DNA of 64,000 nucleotides from Eubacterium sp. MSJ-33 (GCF_022174665.1 NZ_CP076562.1:1240001-1304000); one strand, 5' to 3'; shown: positions 35,336 through 45,176, numbered from the stretch's first letter. Notes: generated by a model not told the origin, from the letters alone. Program-made: numbers and translations.

Positions 35336-37618
35336 TTAGTGTGTCTTATAATAGTTGATCAGACAGCCGGCTAAGATAATATCTCTCTCATCATCCGTCA
35401 GGTCTCCCAGTTTCAAAGACAGTTCTTTCATATCTTTATTTACAACGTATGCCTTGATAATCTCATCCTTATTGCTGATTGCCTGTGCAACCCCCGGAAT
35501 AAATACATAATCATCCACATCAAAATCGTAATCTTCATCCATTACAAATGGAAGCATACCCCAGTTGATTAGGTTCGAACGATAACGCTTTGTTGCATAC
35601 TCCTTGGCGATATTCGCCCAGCCGCCAAGTACCTTCTGGCAGGAAGCTGCCTGCTCACGCGCAGAACCATCGCCCGGTTTTACCGCAAAGATTGTACTTC
35701 CGACGCCCGTGTTTGAACCGCATGCATCCGGGAACATTTCTTTTACTTTGTGCATTGCAGCCTTCATGTTCGGATCTGCTTCGCCCATGCACCCTCCTGC
35801 TTCACGCACACGCTCAACCTTTTGGATTGCCTTTGCTCTGCCTACATATTCCGGATCCTTACGGGACAATGTAAACTCTGCAAGTCCAAGTGGGTTGGAA
35901 CGATAAGAAGATGTCTCACCGGAAGGAATCAACTCATCCGTCGTTGTAACCGGATCATGAATCACAGATGCAACCTTGAGCATCAAATTATCTGTCAGTG
36001 CTACCATCTCCGGCCAGTCTTTGATATTTGGTCCAAACTTGATCTCCTGCTCCGGCTGCGGATGTCCCCAGCCATTATAAACACGGTTATCGTAAATCTT
36101 CTTGTCGAAGAAATATTTCTGTCCCTTGTATTCTACATCCAGATCAGTTGCGGATGTTAAGAAGCCCTTATTCGCTGCTGTTGCTGCAATGGAACGTGCA
36201 TCCATCAATGCAACAGAAGCAATCTGTCCATTCTGAATCTTCGAGCCTTCACGGTTCGGGAAGTTTCTCGTAGAATGACGGATAGAGAATGCGTTGTTTG
36301 CCGGTGTATCTCCAGCGCCGAAACACGGTCCACAGAATGCAGTCTTTACAATCGCGCCTGTCTCGATCAAGTCGGAAAGTACACCGTTTTTTGCAAGCTC
36401 CATATAAATCGGAGTCGATGCCGGATATACAGAAAGCGTAAACTCGTCAGCACCAATATATTTGCCACGGATCAGGTCTGCTGCCTGACAAATATTCTCG
36501 AATCCACCACCTGCGCAGCCTGCGATGATTCCCTGTTCTACATAGAGTTTTCCGTCAACAACCTTATCCTTCAGTGTAAAGTCAATCTTGCCATCTAAGG
36601 ATACCTGTGCACGCTTTTCTACGTCATCTAAGACATCCATCAGATTTGCCTTTACATCTTCAATCGTATAGACGTTACTTGGATGGAATGGCATTGCAAT
36701 CATAGGTTTTACCTTGGACAGATCCACATAAACAACGCCATCGTAATATGCAACCGCACCCGGATTTAATTCCTTGTAGCATTCTGGTCTGTAATGCGTC
36801 TCATACCACTCTTCAATCTTCTCATCCGTCTTCCAGATAGAAGAAAGACAGGTTGTCTCGGTTGTCATAACATCGACACCGATACGGAAGTCTGCCGAAA
36901 GCTTATCCACACCAGGTCCTACGAACTCCATAACCTTATTCTTTACATAACCACAACCAAAAGTTGCTCCGATAATTGCAAGAGCAACGTCCTGCGGACC
37001 AACGCCCTTCTGAACCTCACCATCCAGATAGATTGCTACAACACCCGGCTTAGCCACATCGTATGTACGCTTCAAAAGCTGCTTTGCAAGCTCACCGCCG
37101 CCTTCACCGATCGCCATTGTACCGAGAGCTCCGTAACGTGTATGGCTGTCAGAGCCTAAAATCATAGCACCACATTCCGCAAGCATTTCTCTTGCGAACT
37201 GATGGATAACCGCCTGATGAGGTGGTACATAGATTCCACCATATTTCTTTGCACAGGAAAGACCAAATACATGGTCGTCCTCATTGATTGTTCCGCCAAC
37301 CGCACACAAAGAATTATGACAGTTTGTAAGTACATATGGAATTGGGAATTCTGTCAGTCCAGACGCTCTCGCTGTCTGGATAATTCCAACGAATGTGATG
37401 TCATGACTTGTCATCTTATCGAACTTGATTTTAAGCTGCTCCATGTTTCCTGAAGTATTATGTGCCTCAAGAATCCCGTAAGCCATCGTATTTTTTGATG
37501 CGTCCTCTTTTGTCGTCTGTACACCTTTTGATGCAAGAACTGCCTGTGCCTGTCCATCATCTGCAATCAGTTCAGAACCATTCAGCAAGTACGCACCTGT
37601 TTCATAAAGTTTTACCAT
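35336..37618 (-). CDS. Aconitase-family hydratase (YbhJ-like)
   Basis: 760 aa. Aconitase superfamily features: [23 protein letters not shown] (substrate His/Ser), a first cluster-Cys candidate in [12 protein letters not shown], the paired Cys of [16 protein letters not shown], and a C-terminal swivel domain with GNTxx-like [10 protein letters not shown]. It should hold a [4Fe-4S] cluster and dehydrate/rehydrate a hydroxy-acid in the cytosol. The sequence is unlike canonical AcnA or AcnB and nearer the YbhJ type, so citrate is plausible but not proven. GGAGG precedes the ATG. It follows two membrane-anchored genes in the same direction with a 20-nt gap. Confidence 0.85.
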   Translation of the reverse strand: MVKLYETGAYLLNGSELIADDGQAQAVLASKGVQTTKEDASKNTMAYGILEAHNTSGNMEQLKIKFDKMTSHDITFVGIIQTARASGLTEFPIPYVLTNCHNSLCAVGGTINEDDHVFGLSCAKKYGGIYVPPHQAVIHQFAREMLAECGAMILGSDSHTRYGALGTMAIGEGGGELAKQLLKRTYDVAKPGVVAIYLDGEVQKGVGPQDVALAIIGATFGCGYVKNKVMEFVGPGVDKLSADFRIGVDVMTTETTCLSSIWKTDEKIEEWYETHYRPECYKELNPGAVAYYDGVVYVDLSKVKPMIAMPFHPSNVYTIEDVKANLMDVLDDVEKRAQVSLDGKIDFTLKDKVVDGKLYVEQGIIAGCAGGGFENICQAADLIRGKYIGADEFTLSVYPASTPIYMELAKNGVLSDLIETGAIVKTAFCGPCFGAGDTPANNAFSIRHSTRNFPNREGSKIQNGQIASVALMDARSIAATAANKGFLTSATDLDVEYKGQKYFFDKKIYDNRVYNGWGHPQPEQEIKFGPNIKDWPEMVALTDNLMLKVASVIHDPVTTTDELIPSGETSSYRSNPLGLAEFTLSRKDPEYVGRAKAIQKVERVREAGGCMGEADPNMKAAMHKVKEMFPDACGSNTGVGSTIFAVKPGDGSAREQAASCQKVLGGWANIAKEYATKRYRSNLINWGMLPFVMDEDYDFDVDDYVFIPGVAQAISNKDEIIKAYVVNKDMKELSLKLGDLTDDERDIILAGCLINYYKTH

Positions 37619-37638
37619 AATTCGCCTCCATACTCTCG

Positions 37639-39126
37639 TTATTGTTTATTTTGATAAGCTAAAATATAGCTTTCGCTGTCATCCAATGTTGCTGTTTCAA
37701 AGTCTTTTACGCCCTTGTTCAGAGAGGTTGCCAGCGTTTCACTCTGCTGTGACAGATATTCTGTCTCATCGACAACCTGCTCATTAACATAATAAGTACC
37801 ATCTACATTCTGTACATATGGCCCATCCGTAAGCACTCCATCCGCATACCTTTTCAGGCAATATTCATCCCCGGATACCCTGGTTGAATACCACGGGAAC
37901 GCGACAAAACTACTATCACTGCAAAAACTTCTTACCTTTGCATATCCAAGGTACGAAACTGCTCCATCCCGATACGTGAAAATAAAGCAGCTTACATAGG
38001 TCTCATTTCGTTCCATACTATTATAGAAAAATACTTCCGGTACGCCATCCTCATCCACATCATAAAGCAGCATACTATCCGGCTTAATGTTCTTATAAAC
38101 AGAATCCAGAATATTGATACCATCTTCTGTATCACCAAGTGCTTTCTGTATTTCTGAATCTGCGTTTTCTGCCAGCTTGACGTATGCCTTCTGCCAGTCT
38201 TTTGCCATGGAAAGCTTAAATTTCCGGAGATTCATATCATCAGAATAATACTTTTCAAGCTTTGTCAGCAAATTAAGTGCATTTTCATTGTCTCCAATCT
38301 CGATATAGGTATCAAGCAGATTGTCATAATAATTCATTCCGGTTGTATACGCCAGGTTGTATAAAGAATAATATTTTTCAATATACTGGGAATCAAGCGG
38401 ATCTAACTGAACAGATTCACATATGTTTAACGCTGTCAGATAATCGCCTGTCTCATAAGCATTCTGCGCCGTATCATACAGTTCACGATATGTCTGAATT
38501 ACTTGTATGTTATTTCCAAGAACCGCGACGTAATCTGAAATATCCGACACTGACAGATTATTAACAATCCCAATATACCCGGTCATCTCTTCCGCAGTGA
38601 TCCCACCAGCAGCAAACTGCTGATATTTCTCATTTAATACTTCAATCACAACTTCTTTTTTAGTGTCCGCATCCAATCGCAAATTGATATTATTAATCAT
38701 CTGGTTTGCCTGTAAAGCACCCTGTCCATTGTAATTTTGATTTGCATTGTAGATTGCTTCAATCGCATCCCGGTATTCCATACGGTTTACCATTATATTA
38801 TATTTGGTGCATATCGTTTTTGTCTCATCAATACTGTTGATTGCATCATATGCAGCAACTGTATAGATATAATCCTTCGTACCCGTCTGATACTCAAGAC
38901 AAATATGCTTCGCATAATCCGGAAGCATTTTCTGCACTTCCTGCTGTCTCTGACTATCCAAAGATTCGTAGGTCTTTTGTACCTCACTCCACTGACCCGC
39001 TTCAATTCCATCAAAAACTTTATATTCATTGTAATACGGATATAGGAAAACAATCGTTGCACACGCAACAGCCGCAAGCACTATAAACGACACAATGATC
39101 AATCTGTTCCATGTCTTCTTCATCAC
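37639..39126 (-). CDS. Membrane-anchored repeat protein of unknown function
   Basis: 495 aa. One N-terminal membrane helix (about 8-30, [21 protein letters not shown]) leaves the rest outside. The next 300 residues are helical with TPR-like pairs ([49 protein letters not shown]). The C-terminal part (about 345-470) has a calcium-loop-like [13 protein letters not shown], reminiscent of surface proteins that read out a state, followed by Tyr/Ser-rich beta structure. No enzyme motif. It is 11 nt behind another anchored gene and may form an envelope complex with it. Confidence 0.75.
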   Translation of the reverse strand: MMKKTWNRLIIVSFIVLAAVACATIVFLYPYYNEYKVFDGIEAGQWSEVQKTYESLDSQRQQEVQKMLPDYAKHICLEYQTGTKDYIYTVAAYDAINSIDETKTICTKYNIMVNRMEYRDAIEAIYNANQNYNGQGALQANQMINNINLRLDADTKKEVVIEVLNEKYQQFAAGGITAEEMTGYIGIVNNLSVSDISDYVAVLGNNIQVIQTYRELYDTAQNAYETGDYLTALNICESVQLDPLDSQYIEKYYSLYNLAYTTGMNYYDNLLDTYIEIGDNENALNLLTKLEKYYSDDMNLRKFKLSMAKDWQKAYVKLAENADSEIQKALGDTEDGINILDSVYKNIKPDSMLLYDVDEDGVPEVFFYNSMERNETYVSCFIFTYRDGAVSYLGYAKVRSFCSDSSFVAFPWYSTRVSGDEYCLKRYADGVLTDGPYVQNVDGTYYVNEQVVDETEYLSQQSETLATSLNKGVKDFETATLDDSESYILAYQNKQ

Positions 39127-39137
39127 TGTACCTCCGT

Positions 39138-39959
39138 CTATTCTTCCACTACCGGTTTTGCATCTTCTTGATCAGACGGCAATGTCTCCACGCCATCCAT
39201 ATCCTGCGTTGAACCATCGCTTGGTGTCGCCTGTTCAAATGGCTGCTCAATCCATGTATCCACCAGATCCGATGGTGTTGCAATTCCCTGTAGCAACTTC
39301 ACCTGCTGTTCATATTTTGAAGTATCTGTCTCTGTTGCAAATCCCTCAACATGAAGATTCCGTTCCTTCTCTCCTACTCTTGCATAAGCCGGTGCAATCA
39401 CAAGCCGATATACAAACAATGCCGCTGTCGCCATCCCCGCAATCAACAACATCAGGGACAGAACGCCCCAAAATTTATGTGCGCCTCCCGCTTTCATCTG
39501 CTCGTATGTCTCATCATCCACATCGGCGTATTTTGCCCGTTTTTTTTCCTCTTTCGCTTTTATCTTCTCATCCTTGATCCGATTCTTCCGCTCCCATTTG
39601 TTTTCTTCCGAAACATAAGCGCCAAACAGTGAAGAAGATTCACTTTCCATATCATCCGACGTAGTCTCCGGATTCTCATTTGCTTTTTCAGTTTCCCCGC
39701 CTGTCTCCTCCTGCGGCACAGATTCCTCCGCGGCATCTGCCCCAACATTCTCCGGTGCAGCATCAGCCTCCTGATTGCTCCATGATGCATCCATATCGGA
39801 CTGTAGTTCTGCAACAAACTCCGATTCTGCATCCGTCGGTTCCACATCACTTTCCGCATCTGTCTGATCTGTATCATCCTCATCCATTGTATCAATCGGG
39901 ATTAAATCAATCTCTTCTTTATATTCTTTATTTCTTTTTTCTTTCTTTTTTCTGCCCAT
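39138..39959 (-). CDS. Acidic single-pass membrane protein of unknown function
   Basis: 273 aa. A Lys-rich start (GRKKKEKRNKEYKEEIDLIP) is followed by about 120 residues dominated by Asp, Glu, Ala and Thr, a basic stretch (EKIKAKEEKKRAKYADVDD), one membrane helix (about 177-199, FWGVLSLMLLIAGMATAALFVY) and a short external tail. The long acidic part would be cytoplasmic and disordered. The ATG at 39959 is chosen by its AAAGGAG; an in-frame ATG at 40037 lies upstream of that site. First gene of a run with the repeat protein and hydratase. Confidence 0.75.
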   Translation of the reverse strand: MGRKKKEKRNKEYKEEIDLIPIDTMDEDDTDQTDAESDVEPTDAESEFVAELQSDMDASWSNQEADAAPENVGADAAEESVPQEETGGETEKANENPETTSDDMESESSSLFGAYVSEENKWERKNRIKDEKIKAKEEKKRAKYADVDDETYEQMKAGGAHKFWGVLSLMLLIAGMATAALFVYRLVIAPAYARVGEKERNLHVEGFATETDTSKYEQQVKLLQGIATPSDLVDTWIEQPFEQATPSDGSTQDMDGVETLPSDQEDAKPVVEE

Positions 39960-40008
39960 AACAAAACTCCTTTGGCTGGTTTTTGCTGTGTAAAAGCTTA
40001 ACGTATTG

Positions 40009-40037
40009 ATTATATCAATTTCGATCAGATTATTCAA
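40009..40037 (-). promoter_or_regulatory. Promoter of the acidic membrane protein operon
   Basis: TTGAAT (40032-40037), 17-base spacer, TATAAT (40009-40014), minus strand. Divergent from the por operon. Confidence 0.75.
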
Positions 40038-40075
40038 GAATGATTGTAATTTGCCAAGAAAAACCGCCGATTCTA

Positions 40076-40103
40076 TTTACATTTTTTAACAGAATGGTAT
40101 AAT
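40076..40103 (+). promoter_or_regulatory. Promoter of the porCDAB operon
   Basis: TTTACA (40076-40081), 16-base spacer, TATAAT (40098-40103) with an extended TGG. A 6-bp inverted repeat CAGAAT/ATTCTG (40090-40095 and 40105-40110) encloses the -10; too short to call an operator. Confidence 0.7.
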
Positions 40104-40146
40104 TATTCTGTTTTTTATTGTTTAAAAGAGAAATGGAGTGCAATAT

Positions 40147-40719
40147 ATGAAAAAGAACATCGAAATCAGATGGCACGGACGTGGAGGTCAGGGTGCCAAA
40201 ACCGCAGCACTTCTGCTTGCGGATGTTGCTTTCAACACAGGTATGCACGTCCAGGGATTTCCGGAATATGGTCCGGAACGTATGGGCGCACCAATCACTG
40301 CCTACAATCGTATTGGCGAATCCGAAATCCGGGTACATTCCAATATTTACCATCCCGACTATGTGGTAGTCGTTGATGAGACACTGCTTCACTCTGTTGA
40401 CGTCACAAACGGACTGAAAGAAGATGGTGCTATCGTCATCAATACCGCACGCCAAAAGGAAGATATTCTCCCTTTATTAAACGGCTACAAGGGAAACGTT
40501 TATACGATCGATGCACACAAGGTTTCGATGGAGACACTTGGAAAGTATTTTCCAAACTCCCCGATGCTTGCTGCTATCGTAAAAGTGGCCGACATCATGG
40601 AAAAAGACGTGTTCCTGTCCCAGATGCAGGCATCTTATGAGCACAAATTTGCAAAGAAGCCAGAGGTTATCGAAGGCAACATGCGTGCACTGAAAATGGC
40701 GTTCGAGGAGGTAAAATAA
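40147..40719 (+). CDS. porC: 2-oxoacid:ferredoxin oxidoreductase gamma subunit
   Basis: 190 aa. IEIRWHGRGGQGAKTAALLLADVAF is the hallmark of the gamma subunit of pyruvate/ketoisovalerate:ferredoxin oxidoreductases, and VQGFPEYGPERMGAPITAYNRI follows. The gamma domain binds part of CoA and shapes the active site. The ATG at 40147 (TGGAG eight bases upstream) is preferred over the GTG at 40138, which overlaps that site. It abuts porD with no spacing, heading a gamma-delta-alpha-beta operon. Confidence 0.93.
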   Translation: MKKNIEIRWHGRGGQGAKTAALLLADVAFNTGMHVQGFPEYGPERMGAPITAYNRIGESEIRVHSNIYHPDYVVVVDETLLHSVDVTNGLKEDGAIVINTARQKEDILPLLNGYKGNVYTIDAHKVSMETLGKYFPNSPMLAAIVKVADIMEKDVFLSQMQASYEHKFAKKPEVIEGNMRALKMAFEEVK

Positions 40720-41028
40720 ATGTCAAAAGCAACGGATATTTCGAAGATCAATGAACATAGTCCTTATTATGATATGACACCGGGTAACCAGATCTATGGC
40801 GGCGGCGGGTCCCGCAAATTCTGTACCGGTGAGTGGAGAACAAAAACTCCGGTTATTGACTGGGAAAAATGTACACAATGTCTGCTCTGCACACCGGTCT
40901 GTCCGGATAGCTGTATTCCGGTAAAGGACGGCAAAAGAGAAGACTTCGACTTAGACCACTGCAAGGGCTGCGGTATCTGTGAACGCGTCTGCAGCTTCGG
41001 TGCAATCACAATGAAGGAGGGAATCTAA
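40720..41028 (+). CDS. porD: 2-oxoacid:ferredoxin oxidoreductase delta subunit, 2[4Fe-4S]
   Basis: 102 aa. Two ferredoxin-type cluster motifs are seen: CTQCLLCTPVCPD and CKGCGICERVCS (the second has Ser instead of the usual Pro). It passes electrons from the alpha-beta catalytic pair to ferredoxin. The stop is one base before the porA start. Confidence 0.94.
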   Translation: MSKATDISKINEHSPYYDMTPGNQIYGGGGSRKFCTGEWRTKTPVIDWEKCTQCLLCTPVCPDSCIPVKDGKREDFDLDHCKGCGICERVCSFGAITMKEGI

Positions 41029-41029
41029 T

Positions 41030-42211
41030 ATGGCAATTCGTGAAAGAATGTCAGGTAACGAAGCTGTTGCACACGCAATTAAACAGATCAATCCTGACGT
41101 AATGGCAGCATTCCCAATCACACCATCGACAGAGATTCCACAGATGGTATCTACCTTCATCGCAAATGGGGATATCGACACAGAGTTTATCCCGGTTGAG
41201 TCCGAGCACAGTTCCATGAGTGCTACAATGGGCGCCTGTGCTGCCGGTGCAAGAGCAATCACGGCAACTTCCTCCTGTGGTCTTGCCTACATGTGGGAAG
41301 TTCTGTATGTAGCCGCTTCCGATCGTCTTCCAATTGTTATGGCAGTTGTAAATCGTGCTTTAACCGGACCGATCAATATTAACTGTGATCACTCTGACAG
41401 TATGGGTGCCAGAGATGCCGGCTGGATTCAGATTTACGCTGAGAACAATCAGGAAGCTTATGATAATTACATTCAGGCATTCCGCATTGCAGAGCATCCG
41501 GATGTCAAGCTTCCATTTATGGCATGTCAGGATGGTTTCATCACCAGCCACGCAGTTGAGAATATTTCACTGATTGAGACAGAAAAAGTAAAGGAATTTG
41601 TAGGAAGCTACGAACCGGAAAATTTCCTGTTAAATGCAGATATGCCAATGGCTGTCGGTCCTTATGCAAACTCCCCATTCTATATGGAGACAAAGATGAA
41701 CCAGCGTATCGCCATGAAGAACGCGAAGAAGGTCATTCTGGAAGTTGCAGAAGAATTCGAGAAGATCTCCGGAAGAAAGTACGGACTTTTCGAAGAGTAT
41801 CGTATGGATGATGCAGAGTACGTCATTGTAATCATGGGATCTGCGGCCGGAACAACGAAGGAAGCCGTTGATGAACTTCGCGAGCAGGGCATCAAAGCAG
41901 GCATGATCAAGGTTCGTGTATTCCGTCCATTCCCAGGTGCAGAGTTAGCTGCTGCACTTAAAAATGCAAAAGGCATCGCAATCATGGATCGTGCCGAGAG
42001 CTTCTCCGGATGCGGCGGTCCGCTTGGTTCCGAACTGAAGGCCGCTTTATACGACGCAAAGAACGAGTCTGCAACCGTCAACTATTTCTACGGTCTTGCC
42101 GGAAGAGATTACACAGTTGAGACTGCCTGCGGTATCTATCAGGATTTGATAGATTATGTATCCGGCAAGCAGGAAGCAGAACAGTTCAAGTATATCGGAC
42201 TTAGAAAGTAA
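41030..42211 (+). CDS. porA: 2-oxoacid:ferredoxin oxidoreductase alpha subunit
   Basis: 393 aa. The PFOR domain I region reads AAFPITPSTEIPQMVS with the substrate-binding Thr-Pro, followed by VESEHSSMSATMGACAAGARAITATSSCGLAYMWEV. The C-terminal transketolase-like part has VIVIMGSAAGTTKEAVDELREQGI and KVRVFRPFPGAEL. Together with PorB it binds thiamine diphosphate and decarboxylates the 2-oxoacid with CoA. Similarity is nearest to pyruvate-type enzymes, but pyruvate versus branched-chain substrate is inferred. Confidence 0.94.
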   Translation: MAIRERMSGNEAVAHAIKQINPDVMAAFPITPSTEIPQMVSTFIANGDIDTEFIPVESEHSSMSATMGACAAGARAITATSSCGLAYMWEVLYVAASDRLPIVMAVVNRALTGPININCDHSDSMGARDAGWIQIYAENNQEAYDNYIQAFRIAEHPDVKLPFMACQDGFITSHAVENISLIETEKVKEFVGSYEPENFLLNADMPMAVGPYANSPFYMETKMNQRIAMKNAKKVILEVAEEFEKISGRKYGLFEEYRMDDAEYVIVIMGSAAGTTKEAVDELREQGIKAGMIKVRVFRPFPGAELAAALKNAKGIAIMDRAESFSGCGGPLGSELKAALYDAKNESATVNYFYGLAGRDYTVETACGIYQDLIDYVSGKQEAEQFKYIGLRK

Positions 42212-42225
42212 CGGAGGGAATCGAG

Positions 42226-43158
42226 ATGGCATTTAATTTTAAAGAAGTAATGAGTAAACCGGAACGTCTCGCTCCGGGACATAGAATGTGTGCAGGCTGT
42301 GGCGGAACGATTGCTGTTCGTACAGTTCTGCGGGCCCTGCATGAGGGTGATAAGGCAGTTATCGGAAATGCAACCGGCTGTCTGGAAGTATCCAGCTTCA
42401 TGTATCCATATACCGCATGGGAGGACAGCTACATGCACAATGCATTTGAAAATGCAGGTGCAACACTTTCCGGTATTGAAACCGCTTACCATGCATTAAA
42501 GAAAAAAGGAAAGATTTCCGCAAATTATAAATTCATCACATTCGGTGGTGACGGCGGTACTTATGATATCGGCCTCCAGTCTCTGTCAGGTGCCATGGAG
42601 CGTAATCATGACATGGTGTATGTCTGCTATGATAACGGCGCATACATGAACACCGGTATCCAGCGTTCTTCCGCAACACCAATGTTTGCAGATACAACGA
42701 CAACACCGGTTGGCAAATGTTCCAACGGTAAGATGCAGAACCGGAAGGATCTTGCATCTATCATCGCAAACCATGATATTCCATATGTTGCACAGTCTAC
42801 CTTCATCGGAACAATGAAAGATCTGTATGAAAAGTCAGAGAAGGCAATCTACACACCGGGTGCCGCATTTTTAAATATCATGTCACCATGTCCACGTGGC
42901 TGGCGATATGACACACCGGATATCATGAAGATCTGCAAGCTCGCAGTTGAGACATGCTACTGGCCGCTGTTCGAGGTTGTGGAAGGCAAGTGGATCTTGA
43001 ACTACGAGCCTAAGAAGAAGCTTCCAATCGAAGACTTCCTTCGTCCACAGGGCAGATTCAAGCATCTGTTCAAGCCGGAAAACGAGAACCTCCTTGTACA
43101 ATATCAGGAAGAGGTTGACCGCAGATGGGAAAACCTGCTTTATATGTGTTCGAAGTAA
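42226..43158 (+). CDS. porB: 2-oxoacid:ferredoxin oxidoreductase beta subunit
   Basis: 310 aa. The ThDP and cluster-binding features are visible: HRMCAGCGGTIAVR and GNATGCLEVSS (three Cys), the ThDP-Mg motif GGDGGTYDIGLQSLSGAMERNHD with CYDNGAYMNTGIQRS, and a later SPCPRGWRYD supplying the remaining Cys. It is the last gene of the operon, with GGAGG before the ATG and a strong terminator after the stop. In Clostridia a single large PFOR is common; this organism has at least this heterotetrameric version. Confidence 0.95.
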   Translation: MAFNFKEVMSKPERLAPGHRMCAGCGGTIAVRTVLRALHEGDKAVIGNATGCLEVSSFMYPYTAWEDSYMHNAFENAGATLSGIETAYHALKKKGKISANYKFITFGGDGGTYDIGLQSLSGAMERNHDMVYVCYDNGAYMNTGIQRSSATPMFADTTTTPVGKCSNGKMQNRKDLASIIANHDIPYVAQSTFIGTMKDLYEKSEKAIYTPGAAFLNIMSPCPRGWRYDTPDIMKICKLAVETCYWPLFEVVEGKWILNYEPKKKLPIEDFLRPQGRFKHLFKPENENLLVQYQEEVDRRWENLLYMCSK

Positions 43159-43212
43159 ATATTTGATATACAACATACATATAAATCCATAAGGGATAAT
43201 TATATGTAAAAC

Positions 43213-43260
43213 AAAAAGGAGTTTCCTGTTCATGAAAAATCAAAACAGGAACTCCTTTTT
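43213..43260. terminator. Terminator between porB and the Rpn gene
   Basis: About 17-bp stem (43213-43230 with 43243-43260, one extra T) with A-run left and T-run right, between convergent genes. Its CCTGTT/AACAGGA core recurs in the hairpin at 44346-44410. Confidence 0.88.
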
Positions 43261-43270
43261 CGTTTATCTA

Positions 43271-44167
43271 TCACGCTGTCTTCTGCGCCGCCATTTCCTC
43301 CACCATATCAAGCGGAAGTCCTGTGCTCTCAGAGATCTCTTCATGTGACAGTTTATTCAATGTCAAAAGCAGCCTTGCTGTCTCTTTTGCTTTTTCTTTC
43401 TCCACACGTTCTGCCGTCTCTTTCTCCACACGTTCTGCTGTCTCTTTCGCTACTTCCTCAGCTACCTCTTCACACATTTCTTCTAAAATCCTACACATAC
43501 GGTCTCTGCCTCCTTCCGTCTCTTTTAGATATTTTACTTCATCCGCCAGTATTTTGCTATACATATCTTCCGATCTTGTACAATAAAAATCATGCATCAG
43601 CCTGCCTATCGGCGTTTCCACATCCTGATACTCACCATTCACATACAGTATATGCAGTCCATCTGCAAACAGCGCATTCCCTTTTTCTTCAATCTTCCGC
43701 TCTATATGATACACCGGCACACCTTCATCGTATTTATCGTCCTCCGTGATAAATATAATAAATGATTCCGGCAGTTCTTCGAAATTCCTGCCCTTATCCA
43801 GCAGTTCCCGGTCAATCATGCTGCCATGAAAACGCGCCCTTCTCGGGCCTGTTCCCGCATCTGCTCTCTGTATCTCTATATCAAAATGTTCTTCGTTCCG
43901 ATCAACCGCCTTAATATCCAGACAGATCGAACGCTTCGTGGCACTCTTGTATTCCACCTGTGCTTTCGTCTCCACAACCTTCAGGTCATCACGTTCCAAT
44001 ACGGTTTGCAGGATATACTCAACCGCTTCAATCTTTCCATCCAGCGCTTCCGAGAAAAAATCATCATCCATCAATCGAAGCTTCGAGATACGTTCCAGAT
44101 ACATCTCTCGATTCTGCCACGTTTCCTGCTTCTGCCGCTTTTCCTGTTCTTTTGTCTTCTCCGCCAT
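43271..44167 (-). CDS. Rpn/PD-(D/E)XK-family nuclease (PDDEXK_2 transposase-like)
   Basis: 298 aa. The N-terminal PD-(D/E)XK domain (about 25-200) has the start LRLMDDDFFSEALDG, the catalytic Asp in SICLDIKAVDRN and Glu in HFDIEIQRA (E-x-Q), and HGSMIDRELLDKGRNFEELPESFIIFI. A Glu/Lys-rich coil follows with an 8-residue repeat ETAERVEK in tandem, and a C-terminal LTLNKLSHEEISESTGLPLDMVEEM like those of Rpn proteins. Relatives promote recombination in vivo with nuclease activity and are often mobile or repeated. GGAGGAG precedes the ATG. A truncated copy lies just upstream. Confidence 0.88.
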   Translation of the reverse strand: MAEKTKEQEKRQKQETWQNREMYLERISKLRLMDDDFFSEALDGKIEAVEYILQTVLERDDLKVVETKAQVEYKSATKRSICLDIKAVDRNEEHFDIEIQRADAGTGPRRARFHGSMIDRELLDKGRNFEELPESFIIFITEDDKYDEGVPVYHIERKIEEKGNALFADGLHILYVNGEYQDVETPIGRLMHDFYCTRSEDMYSKILADEVKYLKETEGGRDRMCRILEEMCEEVAEEVAKETAERVEKETAERVEKEKAKETARLLLTLNKLSHEEISESTGLPLDMVEEMAAQKTA

Positions 44168-44227
44168 ACACTCCTCCTGTACAGCCCCGGGGTGATGGTT
44201 CTTCCATCAGATATTGTCGACACAAAA

Positions 44228-44257
44228 ACCATAGCACAGGCAGACACAAAATGTAAA
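44228..44257 (-). promoter_or_regulatory. Candidate promoter of the Rpn gene
   Basis: TTTACA (44252-44257), 18-base spacer ending TGC, TATGGT (44228-44233), minus strand; about 60 nt before the start codon. A small hairpin GATGG-AAGAA-CCATC follows in the leader. Confidence 0.45.
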
Positions 44258-44345
44258 GTGTAATTATGGAACATTGGGAAAAAGCACGCAGGAATGCGGG
44301 GTGGCAGACAGAATTTCACACATATTTCACAGATATATAACGAAA

Positions 44346-44410
44346 CGAAAGATGCTCCCTGTTCAATATGAGGTGACCCCGCAATATACTCAAACAGGAA
44401 GCATCTTTCG
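44346..44410 (-). terminator. Hairpin downstream of the truncated Rpn copy
   Basis: 18-nt arms (44346-44363 and 44393-44410, one mismatch) with a 29-nt loop. It occupies the same place relative to the truncated copy as the terminator at 43213-43260 does to the intact gene, so it is probably a duplicated terminator. Confidence 0.6.
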
Positions 44411-44418
44411 ATTATCTA

Positions 44419-44713
44419 TCACGCTGTCCTCTGCGCCGCCATTTCCTCCACCATATCAAGCGGAAGTCCTATGCTCTCAGAGATCTCTTCATGTGACAAT
44501 TTATTCAATGTCAAAAGCAGCCTTGCTGTCTCTGTTGCTTTTTCTTTCTCCACGCGTTCTGCCGTCTCTTTCGCTACTTCCTCAGCTACCTCTTCACACA
44601 TTTCTTCTAAAATCCTACACATACGGTCTCTGCCTCCTTCCGTTTCTTTTAGATATTTTACTTCATCCGCCAGTATTTTGCTATACATATCTTCCGATCT
44701 TGTACAATAAAAA
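44419..44713 (-). pseudogene. Truncated duplicate of the Rpn-family gene (C-terminal part)
   Basis: Encodes about the last 96 residues of the neighbouring Rpn protein (from FYCTRSEDMYSKILADEV to EEMAAQRTA) with a few changes. The DNA at 44412-44713 matches 43264-43589 closely except that one 24-bp unit (residues ETAERVEK) is missing. The nuclease domain is absent; upstream of FYCT the reading frame continues into unrelated sequence and stops. It is non-functional as a nuclease. An internal ATG at 44688 could give an 89-aa peptide, but no ribosome site is evident. Confidence 0.85.
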
Positions 44714-44730
44714 GATATATAACTATTATT

Positions 44731-44860
44731 TTAACCAATCGTCCTTATCTGCTTTCAAATATGCCTTAAACATTTCCAAATCATCTTTTGTAAATCACTT
44801 TTTCTTTTTACCTGCTCCATCTCTTCGATCCCTTTCTATAATACATATCCTCATTTCCAT
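44731..44860 (-). pseudogene. Possible remnant of a small gene with an in-frame stop
   Basis: Translates as MEMRICIIERDRRDGAGKKKK, stop (TGA at 44795-44797), then FTKDDLEMFKAYLKADKDD followed by WLK and a TAA. The continuous frame and the acidic FTKDDLEMFKAYL motif look protein-like, but I do not recognise a family. It directly adjoins the Rpn fragment. Chance remains possible at this length. Confidence 0.3.
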
Positions 44861-44933
44861 TTGATTAAACATGTATATGAAATCTGTAATTATCCAGCAT
44901 TCACTGATTGTTGTAAAAGAAATTTTTATATTT

Positions 44934-45119
44934 CTATTTAAACGGGCATACCCTCACACATTGTTGACATCGAACACACGCATCCTCGTCAATCTCAGGA
45001 TATTCGAATCCCTCCTCGTCTTCAACCATATTTATCGCACATTTCATACATACAGAATAGCATGCACCACATCCGCAACAGTCTTCTTTATTTTCAAATA
45101 ATGTAGGTACTTCCATCAA
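44934..45119 (-). CDS. Small 2[4Fe-4S] ferredoxin-type protein
   Basis: 61 aa. Two complete cluster motifs: CCGCGACYSVCMKCAI and CVRCQQCVRVCPF. It matches in order and spacing the N-terminal ferredoxin domain of the 390-aa FrhB-type fusion at 53132-54304, but stops right after CPFK. It lies 57 nt downstream of a stand-alone FrhB-type gene, so the two probably form a split version of the fusion, the ferredoxin delivering electrons to the FrhB flavin domain. The start is TTG 45119 or ATG 45116, with AGGAG upstream. Alternatively it is the N-terminal leftover of a third fusion gene. Last gene of the polysaccharide operon. Confidence 0.8.
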   Translation of the reverse strand: MMEVPTLFENKEDCCGCGACYSVCMKCAINMVEDEEGFEYPEIDEDACVRCQQCVRVCPFK

Positions 45120-45176
45120 TTTGCTTCACTCCTATTTATATTTGCTGTATAGTAGCATTTGACCAATATTACTCAA

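Noticed and set aside
40090..40110. Operator around the por -10 box
   Set aside because: Only 6-bp arms with a 9-bp centre in AT-rich DNA; no match to Rex or other known boxes.
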